A DNA stretch of 64,000 bases from Trochalopteron elliotii (GCA_024734555.1 JANPWX010000031.1:445102-509101), one strand, 5' to 3'; positions 24,391-37,919 are shown, counted from the stretch's first letter. The notes: generated from the sequence alone by a model not told the origin. Program-made: numbers and translations.

Positions 24391-26949
24391 TTATTTCAAA
24401 CATACATTCCAACTGTCGAGGCATGAATTTCTCTCATCCCAATTTTCTCACATCATATATGCATATAAGTATCACTCAGTTCCTGTGTAAGTATATATTT
24501 GATAAAGCAAGGAGCATTACAGTGAACAAAATAGATGAAGAAATGAAGCTGTTCAGCAGACATTCATATAAATACCATGAAATGTATTGTATGTATGCAT
24601 GTTTAGATGCAGAAAAGATCCTGAAGCCAGTCTAGATTTTCTCTGTCTGTTTTTCATATAATCTTAGTAATTAATTAGAAATATATTCTATCCTCCTTCA
24701 CTTTGTGCCTCCAAGACTGGCTTTATTTAGGGCTAAGGTATTTGCTACAAGTAGTAGTGCAAATAGTGCTTGATCATTACTCGTTACCTGAAGTCTTCAT
24801 GGGACCTGTAAAGATCTACAAGGTTTAATTAGCTCTTATTCAACTGCCACTTGATATCCCTTTTCCACTGAAATATAATTATTTCAAAATCTGGCTAAAT
24901 TAATAAAAAAAATACATCAACATCTATTAAACAAGAAGAAAACGCCTCTGGTCTTTGAGTCTAGCTCTAGAATGCCATTCTAAGTGATAACGTATCATAC
25001 CATTGGGCTGATAACACATGGGTAATGTAAAACGCTCTCCAGAGACATATGATTCTTTCTAATTTAAGATCTTAACTTAAAAAGCTTGAAAATTCCCATG
25101 TGCCTTGAACAACCTTTAGGTGTCTTTCAGCTTTTGAAGAGAAAGTGTTGTCACAATAATGAAAAAAAGGAGTTGAAACAGATTAATTTCCTTTTGTAGT
25201 CATAGATCTAATAGTAGTTGAATAGATCACAGAATACTTAGTTGTCCATATGACACTTGTCATTTTATCTAGCTTCATTAATAATGTATGTAAATATTTA
25301 TAAATTAGTAAATAAAAAAAGGCTGTCACAGCAAAATAAAACAACATTATTAATGTTGTTGTTATATTTTTGTGATTTTTGTGTACCTTTTAGCATAAAT
25401 ATATCCTCTTCAATGCAGAGGCATAACTTCCTTCCTGCTGCTCTTTGTTGATTGATCTTACAACCTCATTGTGAGACAACAAAGAGTTTTGGAGTTCAGT
25501 CTGTATGAGCACAATTTCAGAATCAGTGTTCTTTCCCGAGTTGGTTTCTTTTTTACTGCTTCACATGAATGAGCAATCAATCAGAGTCCGGTTCTGAAAT
25601 TTGAAAACAAAATAGTTACTCGCTCTGTAGTTGCCTTTTATTTTAAAAGACTCCAGCACAACAGAGAGCATTTTTCACTGTTAATGCTTAGTCCTGTGCT
25701 AATTTGTTTTCTCTTTAATAAAAGACTGAGTGGCAGCTGAGATTTCCTTTTCACCTGCAATGAAATCCAATCAGAACATTGCAAGTAACATTAACAGAGT
25801 ATAATAATTTCTCATCTATTGATGACCTTTAAAGAGAATTGTAGTTATTACCTTAGAAAATTCTCTCATTTATTACCTGTCCCTTCATTGAATTTCAATG
25901 CCTTTACCTAACCTAGGAAAAATATAGATGCTGATGCTTGGCTTCAAAACAGAGAAATAGGATTTTATTATTATAATGGCTGCAGGCGGTGAATCTAATT
26001 CAAAATTTTTCACATTATATGGGATTTTTGAAGATGGTGATGGTTACTAGACCAGGCAGTTTGTTGCAGAGAATAGAATGAGTTTATGTCTAAGGGCTAA
26101 ATTATTTATAAAGGGTATTTTCTCAGATCTAGCAGAAGTTCATTAAACTGATTAGGTGTGCTTGCTGGATAGCAATAGAAGCTTTTGTTGACGGTGAAGT
26201 TCTTTACACTGTAAGCAAAAAGATGGATATTGAGATGTGAAAAAGTTCTTGATCATGCACCATTTGCAGAAGTAAAAGTCAAACAATTTCATCTTTGGTG
26301 CTACAAAACTCAGTGGCAGAATTAGTTTTGTAATTTTGTGATCCCAGGCACTTCCAAATGTCTTTTATGTCACCTTCTTTTTTCTAAATCTCTGACAGTA
26401 GGCACACAAGTTCAGAATTTTTTCTGATGTTAGAAGCATGGAAGTTTTACATTGTTGTTAACTCCTTTTTTGGCATTCCTGTGCTCCAGCATTTTTTATG
26501 GTTGAGTATTTTTCCTGAGTTGTCAAAAAAATGTTGATCTACCTGTTCTTCAGCTCAACTCTCACATAATGGCAGGTGTAGCTATTCTTAAATGGACACA
26601 ACTAGGAACACTTAGCCATAATTAAAAAGGAAAGATGTAATCCCATGAAAGAAACTTTCTTGAAGGGTATTTAGATTATCCTGTTCAACCTACAAATTGT
26701 ATCATTACTATAAACTGATTTAGTGTATCTTATGACTTAGATACAGAATCCAATCAGTATTTATACCACTGATAAATGCAACTCCCTGGTGCTGGTCTTC
26801 AAATTGAGAGTTACAGGTTAGAAGATTTTTATAACTGTCCCAGACGTTATAAAAACTATTGGTTCAGTGGGTAGTAATGGTTAAAAAATAGTGTATATGA
26901 TCAGATATCAAAAAAGAGGTGGAAACTCCATATAAATTCTTAATGTGAC
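24391..26949. other. AT-rich non-coding DNA
   Basis: No gene or repeat family was recognised. Confidence 0.55.
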
Positions 26950-27240
26950 TATGCTATTAGTGTTGCATTCAATTCTAGTGGGATCAGAGACTATAGATAA
27001 AGGAAATTAAAATAAACAAGAGAATGAAGCAGTTGCCTTACAAAGAGAGCCTAAAAATCCTGGGATCCTTCAAAAGTCTAGAGACCAGAAGGGCAAGGAA
27101 GAATATGACTGAGTTCACAGTCATGAAGAGTTGCTGTGTTGAATGCAGAGTGGATAGACCAAGTGCCACAATCCTACAACTAAAAGATACCTGATGAAGA
27201 TTAGTTTCAAACAAATAAAATGTAGTAATGGGTAGAAAGT
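26950..27240 (+). mobile_element. Possible ancient LINE (CR1/L2-like) fragment
   Basis: The order of phrases GTGTTGCATTCAATTCTAGTG, GAGAGCCTAAAAATCCTGGGA and TCTAGAGACCAGAAGGGCAAG loosely parallels the 3' part of CR1-type LINE ORF2 sequences. Divergence is high and no octamer tail is present. It could be unrelated. Confidence 0.3.
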
Positions 27241-27259
27241 GTATTTCTATCTTTCATCT

Positions 27260-27330
27260 TCCATCCATCCATCCATCCATCCATCCATCCATCCATCCAT
27301 CCATCCATCCATCCATCCATCCATCCATCC
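27260..27330 (+). repeat. (CCAT)n microsatellite, about 17.5 pure units
   Basis: 71 bp of uninterrupted CCAT/TCCA tetranucleotide. Pure arrays of this length are usually polymorphic. Confidence 0.97.
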
Positions 27331-29657
27331 CTAATTACTGCCTTTTTTCATGGTGGCTAGTGGGTTGATGGAATTTTCCAGTACGGAGGCTTGTGGAAGC
27401 AGAGAATATTGTCAGGTTCAGAAAAGAATCAGGCCAGTTAGTGCAATGACTGAATAAAAGGGAATATGTAGGACACATCTTACAGGTTTGTGTTCTCAGC
27501 CTCAGTAGTGGCTCCAGTGGCTTTAGTCAGAGCAGGATGATTGGTCAGGTTGTGTTGACCCATTTCTAAAACTCTTAAAAGCATTATTCTGCTGAAGTTG
27601 CTCATTTGTATGTTTGTTAAAGAGTTTCCTTTTCTAATTCTCAATTACTCATAGAATATACCTGGGATAGCTCTTCCTATATTTTTAGCCTAGTTCTTAA
27701 GGGAATGGGACTCCAGTTACACTGAAACCTCCAGACTAAATTGTAATATTCCTGCGAATGCTTAGATTCACAAAAATTTTATTTAAAATATTATAATTTT
27801 GAATAGTCCAACATACACACTTTGGATTACTCACAGAAGTGGTATGGTCAATTTAATGCTATATAAAAGTAAAATATGTAACTCGTGCTTCTCTAAGAAA
27901 AAGTGTAGTTACATTGGTGTTACCATGGTGTTCTCTGGAATAAACGGTGAGGGCAAAATGCACTAGTTTGGTACAGAGGCTTTTCACAAGGTTATCATGG
28001 ATTTTCATAGGCACCTCCTCTCTGCAAACCTGGTTTCTCAAATACAGAGCACTGTGTACATCGAGAATGATTTTCCAGAGGTTGAACTAAGAGATTTAAA
28101 TTGCAGGCTCCCATTTAATCTTGATCAGCACTATTTAAAACAACCCAAAAGCTAATCTGTCCCAGACGTTATAACCTCACGGTTAATGAGGCTTGTTTTG
28201 AATCTGATGAGAATTTTCTTCTTAGGGCCAGCCTAAGTTCAACATATCATGGTAAAAACTATTTTAAACAGCACACTTAGGGACCTTTGCCCTGTCTCTT
28301 TAATCAAGATTTGCAGACTGAAGCAGTTTCAATATGGTCCAGCATTGTTTTTTTGGTTATTGCTTTGGCAATTGTCCATATTTCTTTAGTAATTTGGAAC
28401 ACAATATAACAATTCCACACCCAGAATAATCTTTAAGGTTTCTTACATATGAACCACAGCAAAAATTCAAAGCATGTGGAAGAAAAGAGGACTGGGTGTC
28501 ATGGTCAGAGTAAGGTTGTTGCAGAGAAAAAAAAGATAATTTTCATTCCAATCTTGTGTGTTAAAAGAGAGACGTTAAGTTATGGGAGGCTTCATCCTCA
28601 AATTCCATGTATCACTTCTGTCAGCAGAGCACAGTAATGGGAACTGTTCACATCCAGTTCTCCAGGTCACAAAGCAGGAAATGTTCTTTATATTTTTTTG
28701 TGATGTAAATTACCCACACTGGTGTTTGCATGACTCACAGGAAATCACATGGAAATGTGCTGACCACCCTGACTCTTGGCATCTAAGATTTCCTTTGGAT
28801 ATGTTCAGAACATCTCAACATAATTTGCTTCTTCAGCTGTCAACTGGTTTCCTAAACTGCTTTATATATTTTTTCTTACTCATATGCCAGAGAAAGAGGA
28901 TACTATTTATATACAGCACATAAAGTTGGTGGATTCCTCTAGACTGTAAAGAGACTCTTTTCTACGCTGCAAATATTGGTATGTGATAGGTAGGCCAGCA
29001 GTTCAGATACTTCACATTATAAATCATTACCTTCAAAGTCACAGTAACTGGACAACTCCACATTTAATAACTTGATCAGTTTTAGAAAGAATCTTGGCTG
29101 AAATTCTCCATGCAACATGTTGAGAATATTTCAGCACTCCAGAAACAGAGCAGCATTTTCCAACAGTTTAGGGACTGTTTCCTAACACTTAAGGCTGTTT
29201 CTTTAAGAAACAATGTAATCTCCTGAACACCCAGCATATGAAAAAATCTGAGCCTTTTGCCTTCTGCATGAGAAGAGTCAGGTGTGCTCTTTCAAAAATT
29301 ACTGGTTTTCACAAAGGAGAAGTGTGAAGAATTTTGCAGCTTGATTGTCCATGGCTTTTTGCTTGTCTCAAAAGCCATTTTTTTCTTAGAGCTTCTCTGT
29401 GTCACAAAATTGGAAGGCTTCATGGAGCAATTATACTCCCCGTTTGACAGTCAGTCATTGACAGAAGAATAATCCATCCACCTGGAAATATTTCCAAAGA
29501 ATTCATAGGTAATAATAGCAAACATTACAACAACATTGAAGTTATGTCAAAATTGCTAACTGAAATACTTCAAGTGTCCTAAAACATTTGAGATCCAATA
29601 CTCTTCCTGCACTTGCATGGGGAAATGCACACAGACACGTGATAGGTGACATAAAAG
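27331..29657. other. AT-rich non-coding DNA
   Basis: No gene was recognised. It holds the second copy (28157-28174) of an 18-bp sequence also found at 26835-26852. Confidence 0.5.
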
Positions 29658-29810
29658 ATAGAATCTGGTTTGGAAGGAACCTTTACAGTCATCCAGTTCC
29701 AACCAGCCCTGCCATGGGCAGGGATACCTTCCACTGGACGAGGCTGCTCAGAGTTTTTGTCCAACCTGGCCATGAACACTTCCAGGGATGGGGGAGTCTT
29801 CAGCTTCTCT
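29658..29810 (-). mobile_element. CR1 LINE, 3' end fragment
   Basis: Minus-strand CR1 3' region. It is recognised by GGAAGGAACCTTTACAGTCAT, CCAGTTCCAACCAG, CCCTGCCATGGGCAGGGA and CCTTCCACTGGACGAGGCT, the conserved 3' UTR and ORF2-end phrases. It is 5'-truncated and decayed, with the end octamer reduced to GATAGAATC. Confidence 0.88.
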
Positions 29811-30239
29811 GGTCAGATACAGACAACATGTTTGATTAATTAAAAATGCTTAGTTAACACAAACCTCCACCGAGGTCCCTGCCTAAAGATGACGGTGAGG
29901 TGCGAAAATTACTTAATAGCATGCATTAGGTTGTAAGGTAGTACTTGAAAAGTTGCTTTCTTGCAGCTTTTATTGCATAGGATGGAGTACAGCAGGATTA
30001 CTACTAAGGCTATTGTGACATTTTAACAATATGTGACAAACCCAAGTAAGCTTAATGCAGTGTTCTAAGAAGGTAATACTCATTTTCTTCTCTGTTTGCT
30101 GTGTAACTTCCTGGTATTGAAGAAAATGGGACTGTTGCTTTGCAGACTTCCCTTCATTTGGCACAGGTAGAATTTCTTTTGCATGTACCGAAGTAGCTGC
30201 CTATGCTGCCTCTCATGATCATGTTGAATGGACTGATAC
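29811..30239. other. Non-coding DNA
   Basis: Sequence between a CR1 and an LTR element. Nothing was recognised. Confidence 0.5.
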
Positions 30240-31020
30240 ACCAGCTGTACAAGAGAAGCAAAAATGGTTTAACAGTGGTTTAACAAGATTTGACAACAAA
30301 GATTCGAAGGCAAGGTACACTTGAGCATTTACTGCATAGAGGGAAAAGTCAGATAAAACTGTCAGAAAGATCCTCCCACTGAGTCACAAGGTTCAGAAAG
30401 ATTTCCCCTTGCTTTCTAAACTTCTCAGACAGGGGTCTAGATACAGCTGGATCCAGTCTTGGTCCCAAACTTGGTCAACAATTTTATCTATAGGATTATA
30501 GATGTGTACAGAAAATCCTTTATATCACCTAGGTATGACCCCACAGTTTAGCCTGCTATCAGTCTGAGGATTTGTTATAGCAAGGAACCTTTCAGCCTCA
30601 AGGAGTGACCTTGGGAGGTGCCCATACTCAAGGGAGATCCTGGCGTGCAGCCTGCTGATGTGCAGGAGAGCTCAACAGGCCCTGGGCTGTCTCCTACTTA
30701 TAAAGTAAGATGATACTCATATTTGCAAACCAGCAAGGCATTCAGGTCAGCATTCCAGACAGCCCTTGGCTACTGTGTTGCCATCCATCCCCCAAAGCCC
30801 AGAGTAAACTGGAAGCCACAATCACAACCCCCACAGGTGGTTATGGAAGGTGGGATGGTGGGAGGAAGCACAACATCATGGGTATGCCTAGAGATATATT
30901 TACCTCTTTGAGTCTGAAGCCATTGATAGCCCTGCAGGAGAAGAAATTTCCTTTTCTTCTATGACTGTATGTATCTGAAAGTCATGAATTACTGACATGG
31001 GCTGGTTTGTTCTGGCAGCA
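30240..31020 (-). mobile_element. Passerine-type endogenous retrovirus LTR (probably ERVL class)
   Basis: A long LTR-like stretch recognised by phrases such as TCAAGGAGTGACCTTGGGAGG, ACTCAAGGGAGATCCTGG and AGGAGAGCTCAACAGGCCCTG. These match from memory an abundant songbird LTR family. Minus orientation is suggested by a TATA-like CTTTATAAG at 30698-30706 and by the second copy near 38 kb. Boundaries are approximate and the class assignment is tentative. No coding region was found. Confidence 0.55.
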
Positions 31021-34000
31021 ACTTAAAAGCATACATTCAGTTTATCAAAAAAAATATATGTCTTGAAAGCAAAGTTTTGCTATCCACGAGCAAATTTGAG
31101 AAACTTATCCATTTGAGAAACTTATTCAATAGTTGTGACAGGTATATGACATAGATGCATGTGTCATAATATATCTTATGTACTCAAAATGTCTGCTGTA
31201 GAACCATTCTGTTAGCATGTCTTTGCATAATTAAACGGCAACATCACAAAGATCTGAAAATGTTGTAGACAGCAGTTATATTGATGTATAACCTGCACAT
31301 TAATTATTTAATCTTTATATGAGAAAAATCTACTCATTATTATCACTTTTATACTACTCTAATGTTTGATTATATTCCCAGAGAAAAGACTAAAATGAAT
31401 TTGGAACAAGACTGGACTCACAGCCTTCTGTATCAGTGAAGCTTTTTGCCTCCAGACTCCTCAAAGGAAAAATGTTAAATATTTTCTTCAGTTATTGCAT
31501 CTAAGCTAAATAAGAATTAATTTTGTAAAACAGTTCTATTGTAATTTATCAGGCACATAATTAATAGATATTTTTACACAGGTGTAATTCAGAAAGCACT
31601 TGATTGTATTTCACACAACACAAAGCTTATTACAACTACATTGAATCTTTTTGTGATGCAATTAACTTAAAATATCACTGCATTTATTCTTTCTATAGAA
31701 ACTGAGTTTATACATTCTGTTTAGAAGAATCAAAATAGAAGGCCCTATATGTACAGCTCACAGAAGGAATGTCCTAAGAGAAATATAATGCATAGCTGGT
31801 TTTTCACTAGATATTACTTTAGTTTGGTAAAATATTTATGCTGACATGTCTTCATTTTGAATTTTTTCGTAACTGGAATCTGAAACTTTATCTTAGATCT
31901 GGATGCAGGATGTAAGTTGAAAATTACGTGTTGGGGGTTGTGTATGTGTGGGCGTTTGTCTAAATCCCCAAGATTTACTATGGTAAAGAAGTGGCAAGCC
32001 AGGCAAATTCTACTTTCTGTATCCTCTGAATGAAAGGAAGGAAGGACATCAGACTCTTGTGGTCTGAGCAGATTACTCATTACACTTGACAGAAGCAAAG
32101 ATGTCAGGTCAACCAAGAAGGACTTTGCTACAGGAAACTTAAAATTTTACAGAACCAATTTCTCATTTCCATCCCAGATGACCCAGTGCAGATTTTGCTG
32201 CCTCAGTGCAGTTTCAGGTGACTCTGCTTTCTGTCTTACCAAGAATGACACTGAGTGTTGCATGTCAGATCTCACATTCCAGACCTTCGCCTTACAAGGT
32301 GTTTCTTGAACTTTTTTCAAAAATGGTTTCAAAAATCAATAACCCTGCATATTCCACTGGTTTTCTTATATCTTTGCTATTGAGATCTCACAGGTCAGAG
32401 GAAACCTTGATATCTAAAAGGAGATGTAAAGAACAATAAAAGAAAGAGTTAATCATCCTCAAAATCTCTTTATGAGGACGGATTATGCTTGGGCTAACAT
32501 ATGCCTGAGCCAAGATGGATAACATTTGTGATATTCTAAAGATGGAAGATCCAGGAGTAACAGGAATTATACATAAAGAAATAGGGAAGAGAATAAAAGC
32601 AAGCTGCTTAAATAGACCAGGGAAAAGTTAAAATTCTCATGATTTTAAAATGAACACTTGATGTTATGCCTGCCCAAAATTTACTGCAGAATTATAGCAA
32701 CTGAAACATGGATCTTATGGATGGTGTCAGAAACATCTGTTTGGAGATTTTTTAGTCCAAAGTCCCTTCACATGCAGTAAGTTGAATATCATCATCACCA
32801 GCAGTCTGTGCACTGATACTACACCCACACTACATCTCAGAATCATTCAATATTTACTATTTTAAAGAAGATATATTTTTAATTAGAATTATGGCTGCAT
32901 ATTTTAATTCTTAGATGGCTAGGGCATTATAAAAATAATATACACTTATTACTACACAGTAAAAGCAATCTAAAAGTACTGTGGCTGATAAAATAATAAA
33001 AGCCAGCAACAGTGCAAATTTCTCTAGTGACTTTTAGCACAGGATTCCAAGGTACGTGTAAGGTACTAATATGCATAAACATACTACTGAGAAAGCACAG
33101 AAGATGTGCTGGGCCAGCAACACTGCTAACATTTTTCAGGATTGGAAGTAATTAATAACTTTTTTAATTGAAACCAGAGAAAACATTTGGGAGAGAGAAT
33201 ATAATTAGCTAGCTTGGAATTTATCCAGTGAGCTAGCATTGGTACACCCTTGCTGTTATGAAAAGTGTCATGGGATTGTCTATAACCTCACTCCAGTTTC
33301 ATTTCTTATGGAAAGACAAAATTCAGTGTCCTCTTCTGACTTCTAGGAAAATGCTGGAAGACTTTAAATTCAGGTCAAGCCAGAAAAGCATGGTGCTTGC
33401 TACTGTGATAGCAAGACAGTTCCTAAGACATGCTTAATAATGTCTAAAAGACAAAAAGTAGTGGATCAAGTAGATAAAAACTTGCCAGATGCATTCATTC
33501 TTTTTGTCTGTATTTCAGTTTAGTACTTGTCAACACCAGTAATTGTCTCTTTGGAAACCCACTCAAATCAGAAAGATTTCATTTTACTTTTCTTGAGGTT
33601 TTAATGCACACCAAGACATTAAATACAAGGAATCATTGTGATCAATTATTTCTTGTCTTTCTATGTGTAGTTTAGAGCCTTCTGTTACTGTCTTGATGAA
33701 CATTTTTTATACTGTAGGTGCCTCAGAAATACTGAGTTGCACATCATCTTCTGGCATTAGACTCTGCATTGTTAGCCTGAGAGTTGATTTTTTAATTTAA
33801 CAATTTGAATATGAATGCTTTTGCTTTTCAGAAGATCAGAATGTGAAGTGTTTGGCTGGCTGTGAAAGGCACATCTTTTCCCAAACTGGTGGGACAGATG
33901 TTTTCACAGGTTGTCATATTTTACATTTTTTGCTCCTCTGTCAGTAATGTTGTGATCTCTGATCCCATCCATATGGATGGTGGAGAAGCTTGTTCCCAAA

Positions 34001-34745
34001 ACCTATGGCAAATTCCATGCATGCCATCAAAATTAGTATTAAAAAAAACCCCTCCAGATTCTCACACCAAGTTTTAAACTAAGAAATCACTCAAAAAACT
34101 GTTTATGGATCAGTCCTTGCTTTTTGTGAGGGAGAAAGAAATACTACAAAAGTGCTCAGGGATCCTCCATGTCAGTGCATGTTCTCAGTGCAAAGGAGTG
34201 TAAAAATCAGGAGCTGAAATCTTGTAAGATGTTTGGCATATGCTTTCATCTTGCATATTGGAGGTGGACATGAGAAAGGGTCATATTGCATCTTAGTAAA
34301 CAGCAAGTTTTTGACTGAGGTTAATTCCCATTATCTTCTGAGGATGGAAAATGATAAAAACACATTAATTTTTGCATTTCAGTCAAATTTGTTATTTGAC
34401 ACGTCCTAGCTGAGATGGGAGACAATTTTTTTGCCAGTATTGCTTCCCTACTCACTGAAGGTAACAGAGCAGATTGATGGAAACAGCATGTGGAAGAAGG
34501 TCAGTTATCACTTGCTATTCCATTCTCATTTCCCACTAAATGTACTGGATGGCCTCAGCAGGGAGGAAGGGAGTGAAGGAATGGGAAGAGTAGTGCTCTG
34601 GGCCTTCAAGGCCAGGACAGCAGGCTGGGAATAGCATGAGCACTCCATTGTGGTAGATATCGATGGATATTTACATAAATGGATATTTACATAGATAGGC
34701 ACATGTAGGTGGACAGCTATTAAGTCACCTTGCTAGATGGGTAGA
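31021..34745. other. AT-rich non-coding DNA with one exon candidate
   Basis: No gene or repeat family was recognised. A tandem pair of a 17-bp unit (16/17 identical) lies at 31094-31127. The segment 33832-33909 has good splice signals and is listed separately. Confidence 0.5.
33832..33909 (+). other. Candidate 78-bp internal exon (unproven)
   Basis: The acceptor TGCTTTTGCTTTTCAG is strong and the donor CACAG|GTTGTC is acceptable. The length is a multiple of three. One frame is open across it and reads, after a two-base lead, DQNVKCLAGCERHIFSQTGG and onward, with two Cys four residues apart. No family was recognised. It could be a coding exon, a lncRNA exon or chance. Confidence 0.18.
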
Positions 34746-34780
34746 TGTATGTATGTATGTATGTGTGTGTGTATATATAC
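34746..34780 (+). repeat. (TATG)n / (TG)n microsatellite
   Basis: About four pure TATG units, then TG and TA dinucleotide units. Confidence 0.9.
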
Positions 34781-34836
34781 TATGCAGTTTGCAGTAATGA
34801 TGCATGCAAAACATATCTCTTTTCCAGTGTTTATCT

Positions 34837-34965
34837 CTTTTTTTGTTTTTTTGTTTGCTTGTTTTTGTTTGTTTTTGTTTTTGTTTTTATTTTTGGTTTT
34901 GGTTTTGGTTTTGTTTTTTTTTGTTTTGTTTTGTTTGGGTTTTTTTGTTGTTTTTTGTTTTTATT
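34837..34965 (+). repeat. T-rich (TTTG)n low-complexity tract
   Basis: About 130 bp consisting almost only of T and G, with TTTTG and TTTTGG units. It produces spurious Phe/Cys/Val-rich frames on plus and Lys/Asn/Gln-rich frames on minus. The minus strand would be a purine-free A/C strand. Confidence 0.92.
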
Positions 34966-37100
34966 GGTAGAGAATTCTGGCTATTGGAATAGAAATTATT
35001 GATTTTTCTGTTATTGAAAGGACTTGACAGAGTATTTGATCCAACAGAGAGGTCTAGAGGAATCTGTAACATTCATCTTAACTTTTTGTGTAACACTTCT
35101 CTGAGAGAATGAAGAGCACCATTTTTTTATTAGTCTCTCTTTAACTGAATCTATCTCACCACAGTGGACAGCAATTCCATTTTCAGTTCTCTGTAATAAT
35201 AGTGGTGCCTGAAGCACTTTTCTGTGGATGAATTTTTGTATGTGGACAAACTCTTGTTCATAAGAAAGTCAGAACTCCTATCAATTTCCATAAATCAGTT
35301 TTGTTACTCAGAGAGGTACAAGTAAATTTGTAAGCTCAAAATGGTTCCACTTCTCAGTTTCTCTTCCTGGACTCTTCATCTTTCATGTGCATTTTTCTGA
35401 GGTAGCATGAGACAGACTTACAATACAATCTATGCACGTATGGCTGGACCAGAGGTATGATTCTCAGCTAGCACAGGTAGAGTAGTTGACAATATCTTTA
35501 TCAGTTTTGCTAATATAATTATAATTCATTTTTGCTCTGGTTGAGAGTTGCTTTATGGTTTTGTTATAAAGATTACTCTTAGATTAGATATTCTTTTGAA
35601 TGGTAAAGGAGCTGGATAAGATACAAAGGAGAATTCAATGCTGCTGTACATAATGAAAATTTGTGTATGTAAGGGCTAAAGGTTTGGAATTGTAGCATAA
35701 TTTTCAAATAGTAAATAAAATACTCGTGTGAATCAGTCTAGTTCTGTGTGAATTCCAAACCATAGATAGAAATGGGCTAAGATGGAGCAGACTGCTGGAG
35801 AATAAATGTTCTTTCAATGGTCCCTGAAGGTAGGATATGTGTATGTTTTTATCAGTCCTGACTCTAGAACATCTAAACCCCAACTTCAGAAAGTAAAGTG
35901 TTCAGAATATTCCTAGAAAGACCACTCATTTCCTTGTACAGTGTACTTCAAATAGATTATGTGATGAAAGCCTTCACTTATAAAATGCTGGTTGTCTTTC
36001 TGCAGAAAGATTTGTCTTACAGAGGTCCTCAAGGTCCAATGTGAATGAAACTTTAACTAGTGGTGTTAAGGAGCACACAGTGAAATTCTAAACAAGTCAA
36101 ACCCCAAGATAATTTCCTAGTCTATCTTTGCATTTTTACAGGATTGCCCTGATTTGAACAGCACCTAGCTCCATCTGTTTATCAGCATAATTTTTGCTGA
36201 CCATCCTTCCCCCAAAAATAATACAAAAAGAGAGGTAATCCCTCACACCAAGGGTGTTAATGGATTTCTGTTACAGCAGTAACACTCTGAACTAGAATTA
36301 AAATTTTTTATCTTTTTAAAGAAGATATTTTACAATAAAATGTCTTGTAAATATTGATCTAAAGCCATCAGAAGGATAAGTCTACTGAAGTCAGTGAGGT
36401 TATATTCTGTATGAATTTGACTTCAGTGCTTGGAAAAATCCTTAATTTACTGGTAAAACAGATTTAGCAGAGGACTACATTTTGCATCACATGTGATTTT
36501 TCCAAGAGATGGTAAACGCTATTAATTTTCAGCCCTTAAGGGGGTCTTCCACCTATTAACATAGTTTTCAGCATATATATACTGACAGTATATGTCCAGT
36601 TAAATTTATTTCACACTGGAGTACATTATTGTTTCTTCAGGACTCTCTGAAATGGTGTTGCAAGGTTTCAAGTTGCAACATTGCCCATATCAGTAGTTCT
36701 TTCTGACGAATATCTGGGCGTGTGCCCCGTTTCTGAACATGAAATCAGCCTCCAGTCTCCTCTGACAGGAAATGAGATTACTGCTTCTTATGATTTCTTT
36801 TGAATCCCTCAAAAAGAATCTAAAATTTTAGGAAGTTAGCTTGTAGGCAAATCCAAATATATTTCAAATATTTATATCAAAGAAAGAAACTGTGGTAAAT
36901 GGTAGTCATTTTACAAAACACAATATGTAGAGGTAAAATAATACTTGCATATAGTTCTCAGGTACAATACTAAGAAGGAGGAATAAACCATCCATTAAAT
37001 GTTTCAAGCTACAAGCAAATATGTATGAGAGGCCCCAAATTTGCTGCCAGTCAAATCTAAAAAATAAATGAACAGATTTTTGACCACCCACTGTGTATAT
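34966..37100. other. AT-rich non-coding DNA
   Basis: No gene or repeat family was recognised. Confidence 0.5.
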
Positions 37101-37133
37101 ACAGACAGACACACAGAGACACACACACACACA
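37101..37133 (+). repeat. (CA)n microsatellite, imperfect
   Basis: CAGACAGACACACAGAGACACACACACACACA-type run with G interruptions; the last 16 bp or so are pure CA. Confidence 0.9.
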
Positions 37134-37546
37134 AAGTGTTGCTGCTTCCCAACAAGATATATCTGGTCCTTTCTTTGTGGATACAATAATGACTCCATGA
37201 AATTGTGTAACACTGCTTAACATTGAAGATTTGTGCCAGTATAAAAAAGGCTTAGTATTTATCACTGGAGCTTATACTAGCTATGGTTCTGTTGCTGGAC
37301 ACAAACACAGGACAAGCTTCTGTCTCCTGCTATTTCTTTCCCCCAAGGTTATTGCAGGAGAAGAGGCTGTGGTCACATACACGTGGTGCAGCTCCAGGGC
37401 ATCCTCCAGGCGCAGCAATGACCAACGCAGGACACTGCTCCAGCACCTCAAATATCAGATTTATTCGCAAATAAAAAGGAAAAAGAAACCCTAGTGTTTC
37501 AGATTGTCTCTGAGGACTTGTCCTGCAGCTGAAACTTATGCCTGAA

Positions 37547-37646
37547 GTTTCTTTGCAAGTCAGTTCTAGACCACATTTTACTGTCCACATTTTACTAGTC
37601 CACAGTGTCTTTGTGGGTCAGTTCTGGTCCGTATTTTACTCTCTAC
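37547..37646 (+). repeat. Imperfect direct duplication, about 42 bp unit
   Basis: 37547-37588 and 37605-37646 are copies of one segment (GTTTCTTTGCAAGTCAGTTC versus GTGTCTTTGTGGGTCAGTTC, both ending in ATTTTACT-C-AC). A further ATTTTACT-GTCCAC stretch lies between them. It may be part of an unrecognised repeat. Confidence 0.75.
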
Positions 37647-37919
37647 AACTTGGCAAAAAATACTTTTTCATTTTCCATCCTCATTGTTGGGACTTCTCAT
37701 CTGTATCAGAGGGATGAAATAGTAAAAATGAATTAATGCTTACAATTTTGAAAACATTAAATGAACAATGTGGGAATTAGAAACTAATATGAAGAGCAAA
37801 AGAGTCAATTGTGAGTTACAGTGTAGCAAAGCTGGATTTAGGAATCCTGCTGACTGTGCCAATTTGTTGCAAATGGACGATTCAAACTGCTTAAAGAACC
37901 ACTGTCAAAGATATCAGCA

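Noticed and set aside
34894..34912. Telomere-like TTTTGG units
   Set aside because: They sit inside a general T/G tract and are not the vertebrate TTAGGG repeat.
34737..35072. Phe/Cys/Val-rich frame that resembles a membrane protein
   Set aside because: It is an artefact of the T/G low-complexity tract.
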